In this document: positions 1-7,118 of the stretch, piece after piece
Layout of the letters: each line of letters begins with the position of its first letter
How positions within the stretch are numbered: position 1 is the first letter of the stretch
Virus record (IMG/VR): IMGVR_UViG_3300031746_000185
Coordinates: 1 to 22,677 of that record
DNA from: a virus
Length of the DNA stretch: 22,677 nucleotides
Direction: 5' to 3' (one strand)
Position numbers and translations under genes: made by a program
The notes under the pieces: model-generated
What the model was told of the DNA's origin: nothing
The model's input: the letters and a program-made list of their open reading frames with translations, nothing else
Databases searched by the model: none

Positions 1-909
1 CGGGCTCGAACTTGAGTTGCTGCTCTTGGCCGTCAAGCCAATCTTTACCTTGTACCTCGAAGAAGCGGCCAGCGTGACGACGAGGTCCGTGTCGCTCGTA
101 ACCGTGGTCCCAGTCTTGGTCTCGGTAGCCGTCTTGATCGCCATGATATTGAACAGGGCGTTGGCTGCACCAGAAGCCCCGGAGTACCCGGACAGCAACG
201 TGGCACCTGAGAACCCGCTGGCGCCAGAAGTTCCGCTGGCGCCTGAATACGTCCCGCTGAAACCGCTGACGCCGGACTCTCCGCTTGGGCCAATGACTGC
301 GCTGCTGAACCCGCTGATCCCCTCGGCTCCGCTGAACCCGCTATTGCCGCTGAACCCACTGAACCCGGACCACCCGCTGACTGCCTCGATTGGCATGGCG
401 CAAAGCCACGCAACCGTGGCGCTCTCGGCCCTTCCCACGATCTTGGCCACGGTTCCAGGCGTCAGGCTGTACCCGCCGGCGTTCGTCAGGTAGACGTCGA
501 GCCCGGACGACAATGCCGACAAGCCCGTCTTCTGCATGAAGTGCGATATGTAACAAGTCGTGCTCGTCGGCTTGTCCGCAACGAACCCGAACACCTTCGA
601 CTTCGGCACAGTCGTTGCCAGGGCAAGGGCCACGTTGCCTGAAGAGCTGACGTAGATCGGGTCCCCGACCACAAGTCCTGCCGGGCATGTCCATGTCTTG
701 TTCGAGTACTGGTAGCCTGCCACCCCGCCGCCTGCCTGCCATAGGGCGAGCAGGTTGGATTGGACTGGCTCAAGGAAGTACTTGGCGTCGACCCTGTCCG
801 GGTTCTGCGAGGCATAGGCCTGCGACCCGGGGTCTTGGTAGGTGAACCCGCTGTAGGCATTGCGTCCAGCCGTATTACTCAGGCCAGAGGGCTCGTATGG
901 AAGTCCCAT
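1..909 (-). CDS. Collagen-like tail fibre/appendage protein, C-terminus cut by window edge
   Basis: The frame is open from ATG at 909 to the left edge, giving 303 residues without a stop. AGGAGA precedes the start. The N-terminal 175 residues have no recognised fold. Residues about 177-250 are a Gly/Ser-rich collagen-like run built from SGFSG, SGASG and SGVSG units. The part after it (motif TDLVVTLAASSRYKVK) looks like a fibre head domain. It is the last gene seen of the tail module, after the tape measure and distal tail genes, which is the usual place for host-contact proteins. The fibre role is inferred from position and repeats. A minor structural appendage is also possible. Confidence 0.75.
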   Translation of the reverse strand, partial: MGLPYEPSGLSNTAGRNAYSGFTYQDPGSQAYASQNPDRVDAKYFLEPVQSNLLALWQAGGGVAGYQYSNKTWTCPAGLVVGDPIYVSSSGNVALALATTVPKSKVFGFVADKPTSTTCYISHFMQKTGLSALSSGLDVYLTNAGGYSLTPGTVAKIVGRAESATVAWLCAMPIEAVSGWSGFSGFSGNSGFSGAEGISGFSSAVIGPSGESGVSGFSGTYSGASGTSGASGFSGATLLSGYSGASGAANALFNIMAIKTATETKTGTTVTSDTDLVVTLAASSRYKVKIGLTAKSSNSSSSP

Positions 910-924
910 TCAAAGTCTCCTGTG

Positions 925-1392
925 CTAAACCAAGCGCATTTGCTTGAACTGCACGTCCACGAGAAGGACGAACTTCCCGCCCATGTACGTCCATTGCCCC
1001 GACGAGGCCGATCCATGCACGATCCTGCATGAGGGGCGAGTCGTCCCGCCTGGAACCTTAACGTCGAACGAGGCCAGCGGGGTTATCAGCGTAAAGAAGA
1101 AGTTCTTGTTCACCTCAGCCTCGTCCTTGTCCTCTCCCACGAAGGCCATGCGGCAGAAGATCGGCCTACCCCTGAATCCCATTCTCTTGATCGCTATCCC
1201 GTCCACGCCCGGAAGCGTGATCTCCATGTCCTGGTACTCCGGGGCCCCCTCGTATGGCGGCGTCCCATGTTCCCCCGTGGCAAAGTAAGTCCCTACGACT
1301 GGCCCAAGGACGCCGGTGTTGATCCCCATGTCGTCCCAGGCGGAGGCGAGCTCGCCATATACCTGCCCGGCCACCTCGAGTATGTTCGCCAT
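925..1392 (-). CDS. Putative distal tail/baseplate-hub-type protein
   Basis: This is a 155-residue protein directly abutting the tape measure gene (stop at 1393, start at 1392) and 15 bases before the fibre. Its composition suits a beta-rich virion protein, for example VDGIAIKRMGFRGRPIFCRMAF and KVPGGTTRPSCRIVHGS, with no signal peptide or membrane segment. In siphophages the gene after the tape measure usually encodes the distal tail protein that forms the tail tip. That position is the main basis for the call, and I do not recognise the family from residues. It could equally be a minor tail protein. Confidence 0.6.
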   Translation of the reverse strand: MANILEVAGQVYGELASAWDDMGINTGVLGPVVGTYFATGEHGTPPYEGAPEYQDMEITLPGVDGIAIKRMGFRGRPIFCRMAFVGEDKDEAEVNKNFFFTLITPLASFDVKVPGGTTRPSCRIVHGSASSGQWTYMGGKFVLLVDVQFKQMRLV

Positions 1393-2901
1393 TTAGTCCC
1401 CAGTTCTCGATCCGCCACGTGGCTGCTGGCTTCTCGCCCAGTTTCGCCCGGCGATGCGGGCCGACTCCATGTTCTTCAGGAACTTCTCCGGCTCCCGCCA
1501 GAAGAACGGCGCCTTGTCCCCAAGCATCACGGCTTCCTTGGCCTTCCTGACGTTCTCCTTGACTGTCTTCCATCCCTTGAACTCGACGGCCTCGACGGCT
1601 GTCTTGTGGTACTTCGACATGTCCTTGGCCCGCTGCTCCTTCTCCCTCGCCTCCATGGCGGGGGTTCCCTCCCATGCGGCCCACGCGGCCGCGATTGTCT
1701 TCATGACATATCCGGAGTCGTCCTTCGTCCCGCCATTCAGGGCGATCTCAAGTGCTCCCCTTGACCACTCGCCCCTCTTGATCTTGTTGCCGTCGGCGTC
1801 GTAGTAATGCTCGGCGACGGATGACTTGATTGACTTGTTCCAGGCGGCGACGACCTTGTCGTCTACCTTAAGCGTCGTGGTATCCTCGCCATGGGCCACC
1901 CCCCTTAGGTTAGAGGCTATCTTCCCCAGCAGGAGGTTTGACTTGTTGTCTTCCTTGGCCGACTCGACGGCATACGTGACTCCCTGTATGGCGGCCTCGG
2001 TCGCCGCGACGATGGCCAAGCCAATTCCAGTTGGCGCGGCCACGGCCTTCGCCCCGGCGAACAACGTCCTCGCCGTTGACGCAGCCCTGCCGGCCTGAAC
2101 CAGGCGATAGGCGTTCTTCCCAAGCCTGAAGGCGTTCGGGACCTCCGACACCATCCTCGACATGGCCGTCGCCTGGACGATCCTCATGCCAATGCTGAAC
2201 GTGCTCGCCGTGGCGTCGGCTATCTTGATCGCCCTCGTCTCGCCGGCCTCGTAGTCGACCTCGCCGGCCAGCGCCCCATACACCTGCTGCAACCCATGGA
2301 TCGTGGTTATCATGCGGCCAAACCGGCGGTTCATCTTGTCCCCGCCCACGAACGACATGGCGTACCCAAGCTTGGCATTGGACCTGATGCGAGAGCCAAG
2401 CTCCTTGATGCTGTCGATTCCCTTGATCATCGCCGGGCGCCTGACCACCTCGTCTCCAATTCGGAAGGATGACTTCAGGTTCTCGAAGGCATGCCATTCC
2501 ATGAACCGTCCCTTGCCATATGCCTTATGGAAGCCCACGGTTGCGCTTATTTGCTCCGCCATTCCAGTCAGGTTTCTGCCAGGGTTGGCAGTGGCAATGT
2601 CCTTCATTATGCGTTGACTCTCTTTGGAAGACAAGTTGCCAAGGTTGCCCTTGGTGCTCATCAATCCACTCAACGCGGACAACTGCCCAAGCTGGTCGTA
2701 CCCCGTCCCCCCGCCAGGATGAACCCCCTGGTGGTCCGGGTTCTGCGTCCCAAGCGGGCTGCTTCCCGTCGTCCCCTTGCCGCCAATCGTCTGGCCCATG
2801 GCGGCGACCTTGCCCAGGTCGATGCCCAGGCGCTGGCATACCGCCGCTATCTGCCGAAGATCGTTGAGCAGTTGCTGGGGGTCGGCGCTGTCGCTAGCCA
2901 T
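1393..2901 (-). CDS. Putative tail tape measure protein
   Basis: This 502-residue protein is the longest ORF of the tail module. It is mostly helical and Ala/Lys-rich, with one hydrophobic stretch around residues 280-310 (AAPTGIGLAIVAATEAAI). Such stretches are typical of tape measure proteins, which sit in the tail lumen, set tail length and enter the host membrane at infection. Gene order (major tail protein, chaperone, this gene, distal tail gene) supports the call. At 502 residues it is short for the family, which would mean a short tail if the usual length scaling holds. The start overlaps the end of the preceding gene by 8 bases, suggesting coupled translation. Confidence 0.75.
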   Translation of the reverse strand: MASDSADPQQLLNDLRQIAAVCQRLGIDLGKVAAMGQTIGGKGTTGSSPLGTQNPDHQGVHPGGGTGYDQLGQLSALSGLMSTKGNLGNLSSKESQRIMKDIATANPGRNLTGMAEQISATVGFHKAYGKGRFMEWHAFENLKSSFRIGDEVVRRPAMIKGIDSIKELGSRIRSNAKLGYAMSFVGGDKMNRRFGRMITTIHGLQQVYGALAGEVDYEAGETRAIKIADATASTFSIGMRIVQATAMSRMVSEVPNAFRLGKNAYRLVQAGRAASTARTLFAGAKAVAAPTGIGLAIVAATEAAIQGVTYAVESAKEDNKSNLLLGKIASNLRGVAHGEDTTTLKVDDKVVAAWNKSIKSSVAEHYYDADGNKIKRGEWSRGALEIALNGGTKDDSGYVMKTIAAAWAAWEGTPAMEAREKEQRAKDMSKYHKTAVEAVEFKGWKTVKENVRKAKEAVMLGDKAPFFWREPEKFLKNMESARIAGRNWARSQQPRGGSRTGD

Positions 2902-3307
2902 TCGTCTGCCTCATCTTCTCCAGCCACTCCTCGAAGCTTACCACCGGATACGGGCAAAGCATCGCCACCTCCAGCATGCCCAGCGGCGTCAAGTCCTCGA
3001 ACCTGCCGCTATGAAGCCTCGCTATCGCATGCACGTACTTGATCATGGCCTCGATCTCCGGCGTCAACTCAGGCGCCTTCGGGGCCGCTTCCTCGTCCGG
3101 GACTGAGTTCCTTGACTTTATGGCTGCGTCCAGGGCGTCCTTCTCGGACCCCCCGGCGTCCTTGACTGCCTGCGCGGCCATGGCCCCAAGGACGGCCCGC
3201 CTGCTCATGTTGACCCCTAGCGGCAACTCCCGCTCGTCCAGTTGCCTGGAGACTACCTTGCCGTCCTTGTCCTTGACTTCCTCTGTGATCCAAGGTGCTT
3301 CCGCCAT
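2894..3307 (-). CDS. Putative tail assembly chaperone
   Basis: The protein is 137 residues, acidic and helical, and lies between the major tail protein and the tape measure. That slot is normally held by the gpG/gpT-type chaperone that coats the tape measure during tail assembly. AAAGGAG lies upstream of ATG 3307. Many phages express a longer form by ribosomal frameshift. I saw no clear slippery heptamer near the 3' end, where the last codons simply overlap the tape measure start in another frame. The call rests on position, size and composition, since the family itself was not recognised. Confidence 0.55.
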   Translation of the reverse strand: MAEAPWITEEVKDKDGKVVSRQLDERELPLGVNMSRRAVLGAMAAQAVKDAGGSEKDALDAAIKSRNSVPDEEAAPKAPELTPEIEAMIKYVHAIARLHSGRFEDLTPLGMLEVAMLCPYPVVSFEEWLEKMRQTNG

Positions 3308-3343
3308 GACCTGCTCCTTTGCCGAAGGGGGTTGGGGACGGAG

Positions 3344-3364
3344 GGATCGTGGACCCCACGATCC
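3344..3364 (-). terminator. Hairpin between major tail protein and chaperone genes
   Basis: GGATCGTGG (3344-3352), a 3-base loop and CCACGATCC (3356-3364) make a perfect 9-bp stem. G-rich and C-rich flanks on either side could extend it. No T-tract follows on the minus strand, so it is more likely an mRNA-stabilising, processing or partial-termination hairpin than a strong intrinsic terminator. It sits just after the stop of the presumed abundant major tail protein. Confidence 0.55.
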
Positions 3365-3380
3365 ATCCCCCTTGGCTATT

Positions 3381-3800
3381 CTAGGCGACGGTGACGTTCG
3401 TCGTGTCGGCGACGCCGATGCTGTTGACCTTCATCGGCCCGACGTGCGCGAACGACTGCCTGTACATGGCCGGTGGCGATTCGCGGTTGAACTCGTAGGC
3501 GAACCCACGGCTCACCATGTTCTTGAGCGTGTGCGTCCTCGTGGCCCCCGACCCGAGGTACGCCGTGACGACCAAGTCGCCGACGTAGTCCGAGTCATAG
3601 GAAGGCTTGACGAGGTGGCTGACCACGGCCGTCAAGTCCTTGCCCACGATGGCCCTGCACGAGGGGCCCACGACCCCCTCGCCCCTGACCACGACGTCCT
3701 GCACGCTGAGCTCGTAGCTCACCGCCACGGCGACGTTGTAGGCATGGGCCCCATGCACAACGGAAACCATGAGTACTTCACTGTCGCAAGCCGATGCCAT
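3381..3800 (-). CDS. Putative major tail (tube) protein
   Basis: This 139-residue protein is beta-rich, with alternating valines (VAVAVSYELSVQDVVV; VGDLVVTAYL), and has no membrane segment. It lies between the tail terminator candidate and the chaperone/tape measure pair, where the tail tube protein is found in siphophages. A strong ribosome site (AAAGGAGAG) precedes ATG 3800. A strong hairpin follows the stop, as often seen after abundant virion proteins. The length is at the low end for tube proteins. Function is inferred from position, composition and expression signals rather than from a recognised motif. Confidence 0.65.
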   Translation of the reverse strand: MASACDSEVLMVSVVHGAHAYNVAVAVSYELSVQDVVVRGEGVVGPSCRAIVGKDLTAVVSHLVKPSYDSDYVGDLVVTAYLGSGATRTHTLKNMVSRGFAYEFNRESPPAMYRQSFAHVGPMKVNSIGVADTTNVTVA

Positions 3801-3817
3801 TTGCTTCTCTCCTTTGC

Positions 3818-4276
3818 CTAGGTATCACACTCTGGTCCAACTTTGTACGTGAACGTGAACGACACCTGCATCACGTTATCTTCCGGGCTCCCGTCCTCCA
3901 CGTTCTCCCATGTCCCCCCGAACGGGACCGCCGGAACCGCTCCGAACGTCGTCGCGTTCTCAAGCTTGTTCGCCAGCTCCTCAATCTTGTCGTACGCCTT
4001 GTCCATTACGCTACCAACGTCCCTGTCCAGCCTGAGTAGCAACAACCCCCTGACAGTCACGGTAAAGGGCTGCCATGGATATGCCTGGCTCTGCCTCGAT
4101 CCGATCCAGAACCATGCCCTGCCCTGATCCTCGGCGTTCAAGGCACGAACCTCGTTCTCGACGCTGTCCGTCTCGTTCCATATCTTCTTTCCCTGATACG
4201 CCTGTATGCCCGTCACGGCGTTGGCGCTTGCCGTCACGAGATCAAGAAGGATCGCAGGCAGCAAAGTCCCAGCCAT
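3818..4276 (-). CDS. Putative tail terminator / tail completion protein
   Basis: A 152-residue protein with an N-terminal helix rich in small residues (LLPAILLDLVTASANAV) followed by mixed alpha/beta sequence. It ends in a strand pair (NVMQVSFTFTYKVG) resembling the fold of gpU/gp17-type tail terminators, which cap the tail tube and join it to the head. It lies immediately upstream of the major tail protein, the normal terminator slot. Its start shares one base with the preceding stop (TAATG), so translation is probably coupled. Family assignment is by position and general shape only. Confidence 0.5.
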   Translation of the reverse strand: MAGTLLPAILLDLVTASANAVTGIQAYQGKKIWNETDSVENEVRALNAEDQGRAWFWIGSRQSQAYPWQPFTVTVRGLLLLRLDRDVGSVMDKAYDKIEELANKLENATTFGAVPAVPFGGTWENVEDGSPEDNVMQVSFTFTYKVGPECDT

Positions 4277-4551
4277 TATGGCTTCTCCCTCAAGTGCATG
4301 TCCAACTTCAAGTCAATCCGCTCGATCTGCTTGCTCAGTTCCCCAAACCGCCTGTCTATCTGCTCCTGCAACAGCTTGAACTGGACGGCGCTCTGCTTGT
4401 CCTGCTCCACGATCTTGACCACCGTCGAGGCTTGGTCCGCCTGCGCCTGCACCGTCCGGTTGAAGACATACGTCCCGAAGAGTATTATCCCTGCGGACAG
4501 CAATGCCCAACAACAGTGAAGGCCGTTCTCGAGCGTCAAGTACTTCCTCAT
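4276..4551 (-). CDS. Small membrane-anchored coiled-coil protein
   Basis: A 91-residue protein with one transmembrane segment near residues 12-30 (CCWALLSAGIILFGTYVF) and a C-terminal heptad-like helix (LLQEQIDRRFGELSKQIERI). The predicted shape is an N-terminal anchor with a coiled coil on one side of the membrane. It overlaps its upstream neighbour by 4 bases (ATGA) and its downstream neighbour by 1, so it is embedded among head-tail joining genes, which is unusual for a membrane protein. It could be a holin-like, spanin-like or superinfection-exclusion protein. No specific family is recognised. Confidence 0.6.
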   Translation of the reverse strand: MRKYLTLENGLHCCWALLSAGIILFGTYVFNRTVQAQADQASTVVKIVEQDKQSAVQFKLLQEQIDRRFGELSKQIERIDLKLDMHLREKP

Positions 4552-5039
4552 CCCAGCGCCCTCCTGAGCAAGCGCCTAGCCACCTTGACGCAATAACTAT
4601 CCGCCGGGTTGAGCTCCGACTTCGTGGGATCATTCAGGAACGGCCTTCGTGGCATTTTGCTCGTCCCCTGCTGGTGGTACAACCCATATGGGACGTTCAC
4701 CCTTGCAATCTGCCAGCGAACCTTGAGTATGTTGTACGTGTTGCGGACCGCCCTGAGGGCCGCCTGCAACAGCCTGCCCGTGTCCTGTAGGATCTGGTGC
4801 CCGTCCCCCGAATCCTTCCTCGGGTCCCATGCCAAGCCACCGTCGGCATACCCACGCTCGTTGTCAAACCTCGCCTGAACTATGTCTTCCATAAACCCCT
4901 TGCGGTTGACTTCTCGCTCCGAGTTCTTGACTATCGCCTGCATTTGCCTGGACATGCCGCTGACTCGCCTTCCCCGGCGCCCAAGCGAGGAGCTCAGGGC
5001 CTTGAGACGGGCCAAGTCAGACATCACGTTGCGGGCCAT
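4548..5039 (-). CDS. Tail completion protein, HK97 gp10 / virion morphogenesis (gpS/gpG) family
   Basis: A 163-residue basic protein. The C-terminal part contains the hallmark YGLYHQQGTSKMPRRPFL, matching the 'HQ-G-..-PRRPFL' signature of phage virion morphogenesis (gpS/gpG) and HK97 gp10-like tail completion proteins. Members help join tail to head. Its place between the connector genes and the tail terminator candidate fits. The start directly follows the stop of the previous gene (TAAATG). Confidence 0.75.
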   Translation of the reverse strand: MARNVMSDLARLKALSSSLGRRGRRVSGMSRQMQAIVKNSEREVNRKGFMEDIVQARFDNERGYADGGLAWDPRKDSGDGHQILQDTGRLLQAALRAVRNTYNILKVRWQIARVNVPYGLYHQQGTSKMPRRPFLNDPTKSELNPADSYCVKVARRLLRRALG

Positions 5040-5474
5040 TTAGCTCTTCTCGCCCCCACGAAGCGTCTTGATCTCCTGCGCCACGACCTCATACACATAC
5101 CCGTTATGGGTAGTCCGAATCGGGGTATCAACCCAGAAGTACCTGCCCGACCCGATTGGCCACTCAATGCGGTCGCCATTCGTTATGGACTTAGCCGTCC
5201 CAGAGCATGCGCTGACGCCTTGGGCGCCTGAGAAGCCAGAGACGCCAGAGAAGGCAGGGGCTTGCGCCGGAATGAAGAACGTGGTCGAAGCTGTCTGGCT
5301 TAGCCTGCCCAGAGAGTTGTAGAGCGAGTCGTGCTGCTGATCGATGACTTGGGCATAGAGTGGGACTTGCAACTGCTGTCTATGCTGCAAGCCAATCAGG
5401 ACGCCAATCGCCTTGGCTACTTCGAGCTCGGTGCGTCCAAGGTCACGTCCTAGTTGATCGAAGAAGTTGGACAT
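5040..5474 (-). CDS. Head-tail connector (head closure) protein with collagen-like insert
   Basis: A 144-residue protein in the head-to-tail joining cluster. Residues about 96-135 (DRIEWPIGSGRYFWVD and later VYEVVAQEI) resemble the small beta-barrel of head closure/stopper proteins. Residues about 75-92 are an unusual Gly/Ser insert (FSGVSGFSGAQGVSACSG) of the same type as the repeats in the fibre at 1-909. The start shares one base with the stop of the gene before it. The connector role is inferred from position. The insert is seen directly. Confidence 0.55.
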   Translation of the reverse strand: MSNFFDQLGRDLGRTELEVAKAIGVLIGLQHRQQLQVPLYAQVIDQQHDSLYNSLGRLSQTASTTFFIPAQAPAFSGVSGFSGAQGVSACSGTAKSITNGDRIEWPIGSGRYFWVDTPIRTTHNGYVYEVVAQEIKTLRGGEKS

Positions 5475-5932
5475 TACCTATCCCCTACGCTGCCGCCTGC
5501 GCCACGGGCCCAACGAGCAACGCTGTCTCCGTACGTCGCTTGGATCTCCTTCAAGAACCCGCCCTTGGGAACGGCGATACCGGCGGCGTTGCTGATCCTC
5601 TGGCGAATATTTTCTCGCTCCAGCTCATGGTCCACGAGGTTGCCCCCAGCCCCGCCAGCGGCCGAGGTCACCTTCATGGGGCTGACTTCTATCTCGGTGT
5701 AGCGGGTAATCAGGGTCGTCACGATTGTCTCGGTGTTGGCCGACATGGCCGTGATCCTGGCGTCGACCGCCGTGATCAAGTCAGTCAGGTCCCCCACGTT
5801 CCAGGTCGGCTCCCACTGCTGGGTGTTCGAGAATGGCCAGTGTACCAATGACGTCACGACTATGGTCCCGCCCGATGGCGGCAACCCGATGATCTCCATG
5901 AACCTCGCACGCTGGTCGGCAGTCAATGCCAT
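5474..5932 (-). CDS. Putative head-tail adaptor protein
   Basis: A 152-residue protein, mostly helical (for example LTDLITAVDARITAMSANTE), with a Gly-rich loop near residue 92. It is the first protein of the connector cluster after the MptE-like gene and is translationally coupled (TAATG) to the closure protein. gp6/gp15-type adaptors that sit under the portal are helical, small and found in this position. I do not recognise a specific family. Confidence 0.5.
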   Translation of the reverse strand: MALTADQRARFMEIIGLPPSGGTIVVTSLVHWPFSNTQQWEPTWNVGDLTDLITAVDARITAMSANTETIVTTLITRYTEIEVSPMKVTSAAGGAGGNLVDHELERENIRQRISNAAGIAVPKGGFLKEIQATYGDSVARWARGAGGSVGDR

Positions 5933-5937
5933 GTCCG

Positions 5938-6534
5938 CTACTCCTTCAGAGCTTCCCTGACGTCAATCAACGGTACCGCCTTCAGCGCAGTCCCAGGGTT
6001 TGCGTTGAACACCTCGCAGCCCAAGTCATGCAACCCCGTAACCAGCTTCTGCCACCCGCCCTCGACGACGTCCATGTGGTCCCAGAACTTGTCCGGGCTC
6101 GACATGCTTTGGTGCAACCTGTCGTAGCTGCGCCTCTTGTCGTGGTAGTCCAACCCCCATACCATGCAGCGCTTGGCGCCCAGCCACCATGCCAGGTGAC
6201 AAGCCAGTTGCCCGACGCTCCCATGCCAGAAGAACCCGGCAACCTCCGGGTTGTCCATGACATGGACATGGTTATGGCGGATCACGGTCCCGCCCAGGAC
6301 GTCATGCTTGTTCAAGTCGGTGCAGTACCTGGTGTTCTCGCAGGGGTTCTGGGTCCACGACTTCAGGCCCTCGGGTATGGGGTCGATCATTACCCAGCGC
6401 AAGTCCTCGCACCTGGCAGTCCACAGGAGCGGCATGCCGTTGCAAAGGATGACTGACTTCTTCAACCAAGTGTCCATGGCCAGGTAGGGCCTGGTGCTTG
6501 GGCCGGCGCAGATTATGTGGAACACGTCGCTCAT
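5938..6534 (-). CDS. MptE-like / GT42 sialyltransferase-like Rossmann-fold protein (DUF115 type)
   Basis: A 198-residue protein from ATG 6534. The N-terminus FHIICAGPST matches the 'xxGxGPS' nucleotide-binding opening of DUF115/MptE-like proteins and of GT42-type sialyltransferases. The later segment GSVGQLACHLAWWLGAKRCM followed by VWGLDYHDKRRS matches their 'SG-x-ALxLAxxLGxKxIxLxGxDx' helix-strand. Such proteins act on nucleotide-activated sugars or pterins. Phage copies are usually of unknown substrate and may modify surface glycans or virion proteins. The open frame continues upstream to 6675, but that part covers the divergent promoter and hairpin region, so I use 6534 despite a weak ribosome site. 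Confidence 0.65.
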   Translation of the reverse strand: MSDVFHIICAGPSTRPYLAMDTWLKKSVILCNGMPLLWTARCEDLRWVMIDPIPEGLKSWTQNPCENTRYCTDLNKHDVLGGTVIRHNHVHVMDNPEVAGFFWHGSVGQLACHLAWWLGAKRCMVWGLDYHDKRRSYDRLHQSMSSPDKFWDHMDVVEGGWQKLVTGLHDLGCEVFNANPGTALKAVPLIDVREALKE

Positions 6535-6554
6535 TGGTTTTGTTCCAAGAACCC

Positions 6555-6583
6555 TTGCGGGCGTTCTTCTACAGTGATAGTAT
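6555..6583 (+). promoter_or_regulatory. Sigma-70-like promoter for the plus-strand moron gene
   Basis: TTGCGG (6555-6560), a 17-bp spacer and TAGTAT (6578-6583). The predicted start, near 6590, falls exactly at the 5' arm of the leader stem at 6591. It lies between two divergent genes. Confidence 0.5.
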
Positions 6584-6590
6584 CTCGGAA

Positions 6591-6672
6591 GGGGCGAGGC
6601 TCCAACTCCGAGGGAGTTTGCCACAACCCAGACGTCGACAAAACGCGGGCAGCAATACTGGAGCCTCGCCCC
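6591..6672 (+). promoter_or_regulatory. Structured 5' leader: 13-bp stem enclosing further hairpins
   Basis: GGGGCGAGGCTCC (6591-6603) pairs perfectly with GGAGCCTCGCCCC (6660-6672). Stacked on it is AACTCC-GAG-GGAGTT (6604-6618), and TGCC (6619-6622) can pair with GGCA (6648-6651), giving a possible three-way junction. The ribosome site AAAGGAG (6678-6684) follows directly. It would form the whole 5' UTR of the gene at 6690. It may stabilise the mRNA or bind a ligand or protein. The structure is seen in the sequence; the function is inferred. Confidence 0.6.
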
Positions 6673-6689
6673 CATTAAAGGAGAAGATC

Positions 6690-7055
6690 ATGGACATGAA
6701 TTGTGACCTGGACAACACGAGGGCATGCGGGGTGGGCAAGTATGGCCGCTGGGTACCCTTCGTCGAGCGAGTATGCTACGCCGGCAACCAGGTCCACGAC
6801 GGCTGGGCCTTCAGCGCAAAAGAACTTCAGGCTTGGAAGGACTCAGGTTTCTGGCTGCTCCACGTCTGGACGCCTGGCGGCAGGGACTTGTGGGCGAGGC
6901 TGGACCAGCCATGGAAGCCAGTCGAGGCCGGCTCGAAGGAAGAGCCCATGATGAGCCCGCAGAAGTGGTTCATGGACGTGGACGACATCCTTGGCCCGGT
7001 GAACTTCTGCCCCGACCACCCCGTCCCATACAACCCCGCAAAACACTCGATATAG
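6690..7055 (+). CDS. Unknown protein encoded by a plus-strand moron
   Basis: A 121-residue acidic, Trp-rich protein from ATG 6690, chosen because AAAGGAG lies 6 bases upstream. Segments such as YGRWVPFVERVCYAGNQVHD and GFWLLHVWTPGGRDLWARLD suggest a compact soluble domain, and there is no signal peptide or membrane segment. I do not recognise the family. It lies against the direction of all surrounding virion genes, with its own promoter, folded leader and a 17-bp hairpin starting in the stop codon. Such self-contained units (morons) often carry host-modifying or exclusion functions, but no function is visible here. Confidence 0.75.
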   Translation: MDMNCDLDNTRACGVGKYGRWVPFVERVCYAGNQVHDGWAFSAKELQAWKDSGFWLLHVWTPGGRDLWARLDQPWKPVEAGSKEEPMMSPQKWFMDVDDILGPVNFCPDHPVPYNPAKHSI

Positions 7056-7099
7056 ACGCAGAGAGGGACCCGTGGGTTGGAGGGGTCCCTCTCTGCGTC
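7055..7099. terminator. 17-bp perfect hairpin between convergent genes
   Basis: GACGCAGAGAGGGACCC (7055-7071) pairs without mismatch with its complement at 7083-7099, leaving an 11-base loop. The first base of the stem is the last base of the stop codon of the plus gene. The minus-strand capsid gene ends at 7119. It could serve both transcripts. No T-tract follows on either strand, so termination efficiency is uncertain and RNA stabilisation is an alternative. Confidence 0.7.
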
Positions 7100-7118
7100 C
7101 GCTAGACAGCAACTTCCC

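Noticed and set aside
17-493. Plus-strand Pro/Leu-rich ORF of 158 aa with repeated PLNPL
   Set aside because: It is the antisense reading of the collagen-like repeats of the minus-strand fibre gene, with no ribosome site.
2880-2910. Programmed frameshift joining chaperone and a longer chaperone form
   Set aside because: No slippery heptamer was seen in the final codons. The overlap is a plain 8-base start/stop overlap with the tape measure.
6591-6672. tRNA-like gene (stem plus internal arms, about 82 nt)
   Set aside because: The closing stem is 13 bp without a break, and the conserved T-loop, D-loop and anticodon arrangement is absent on both strands.
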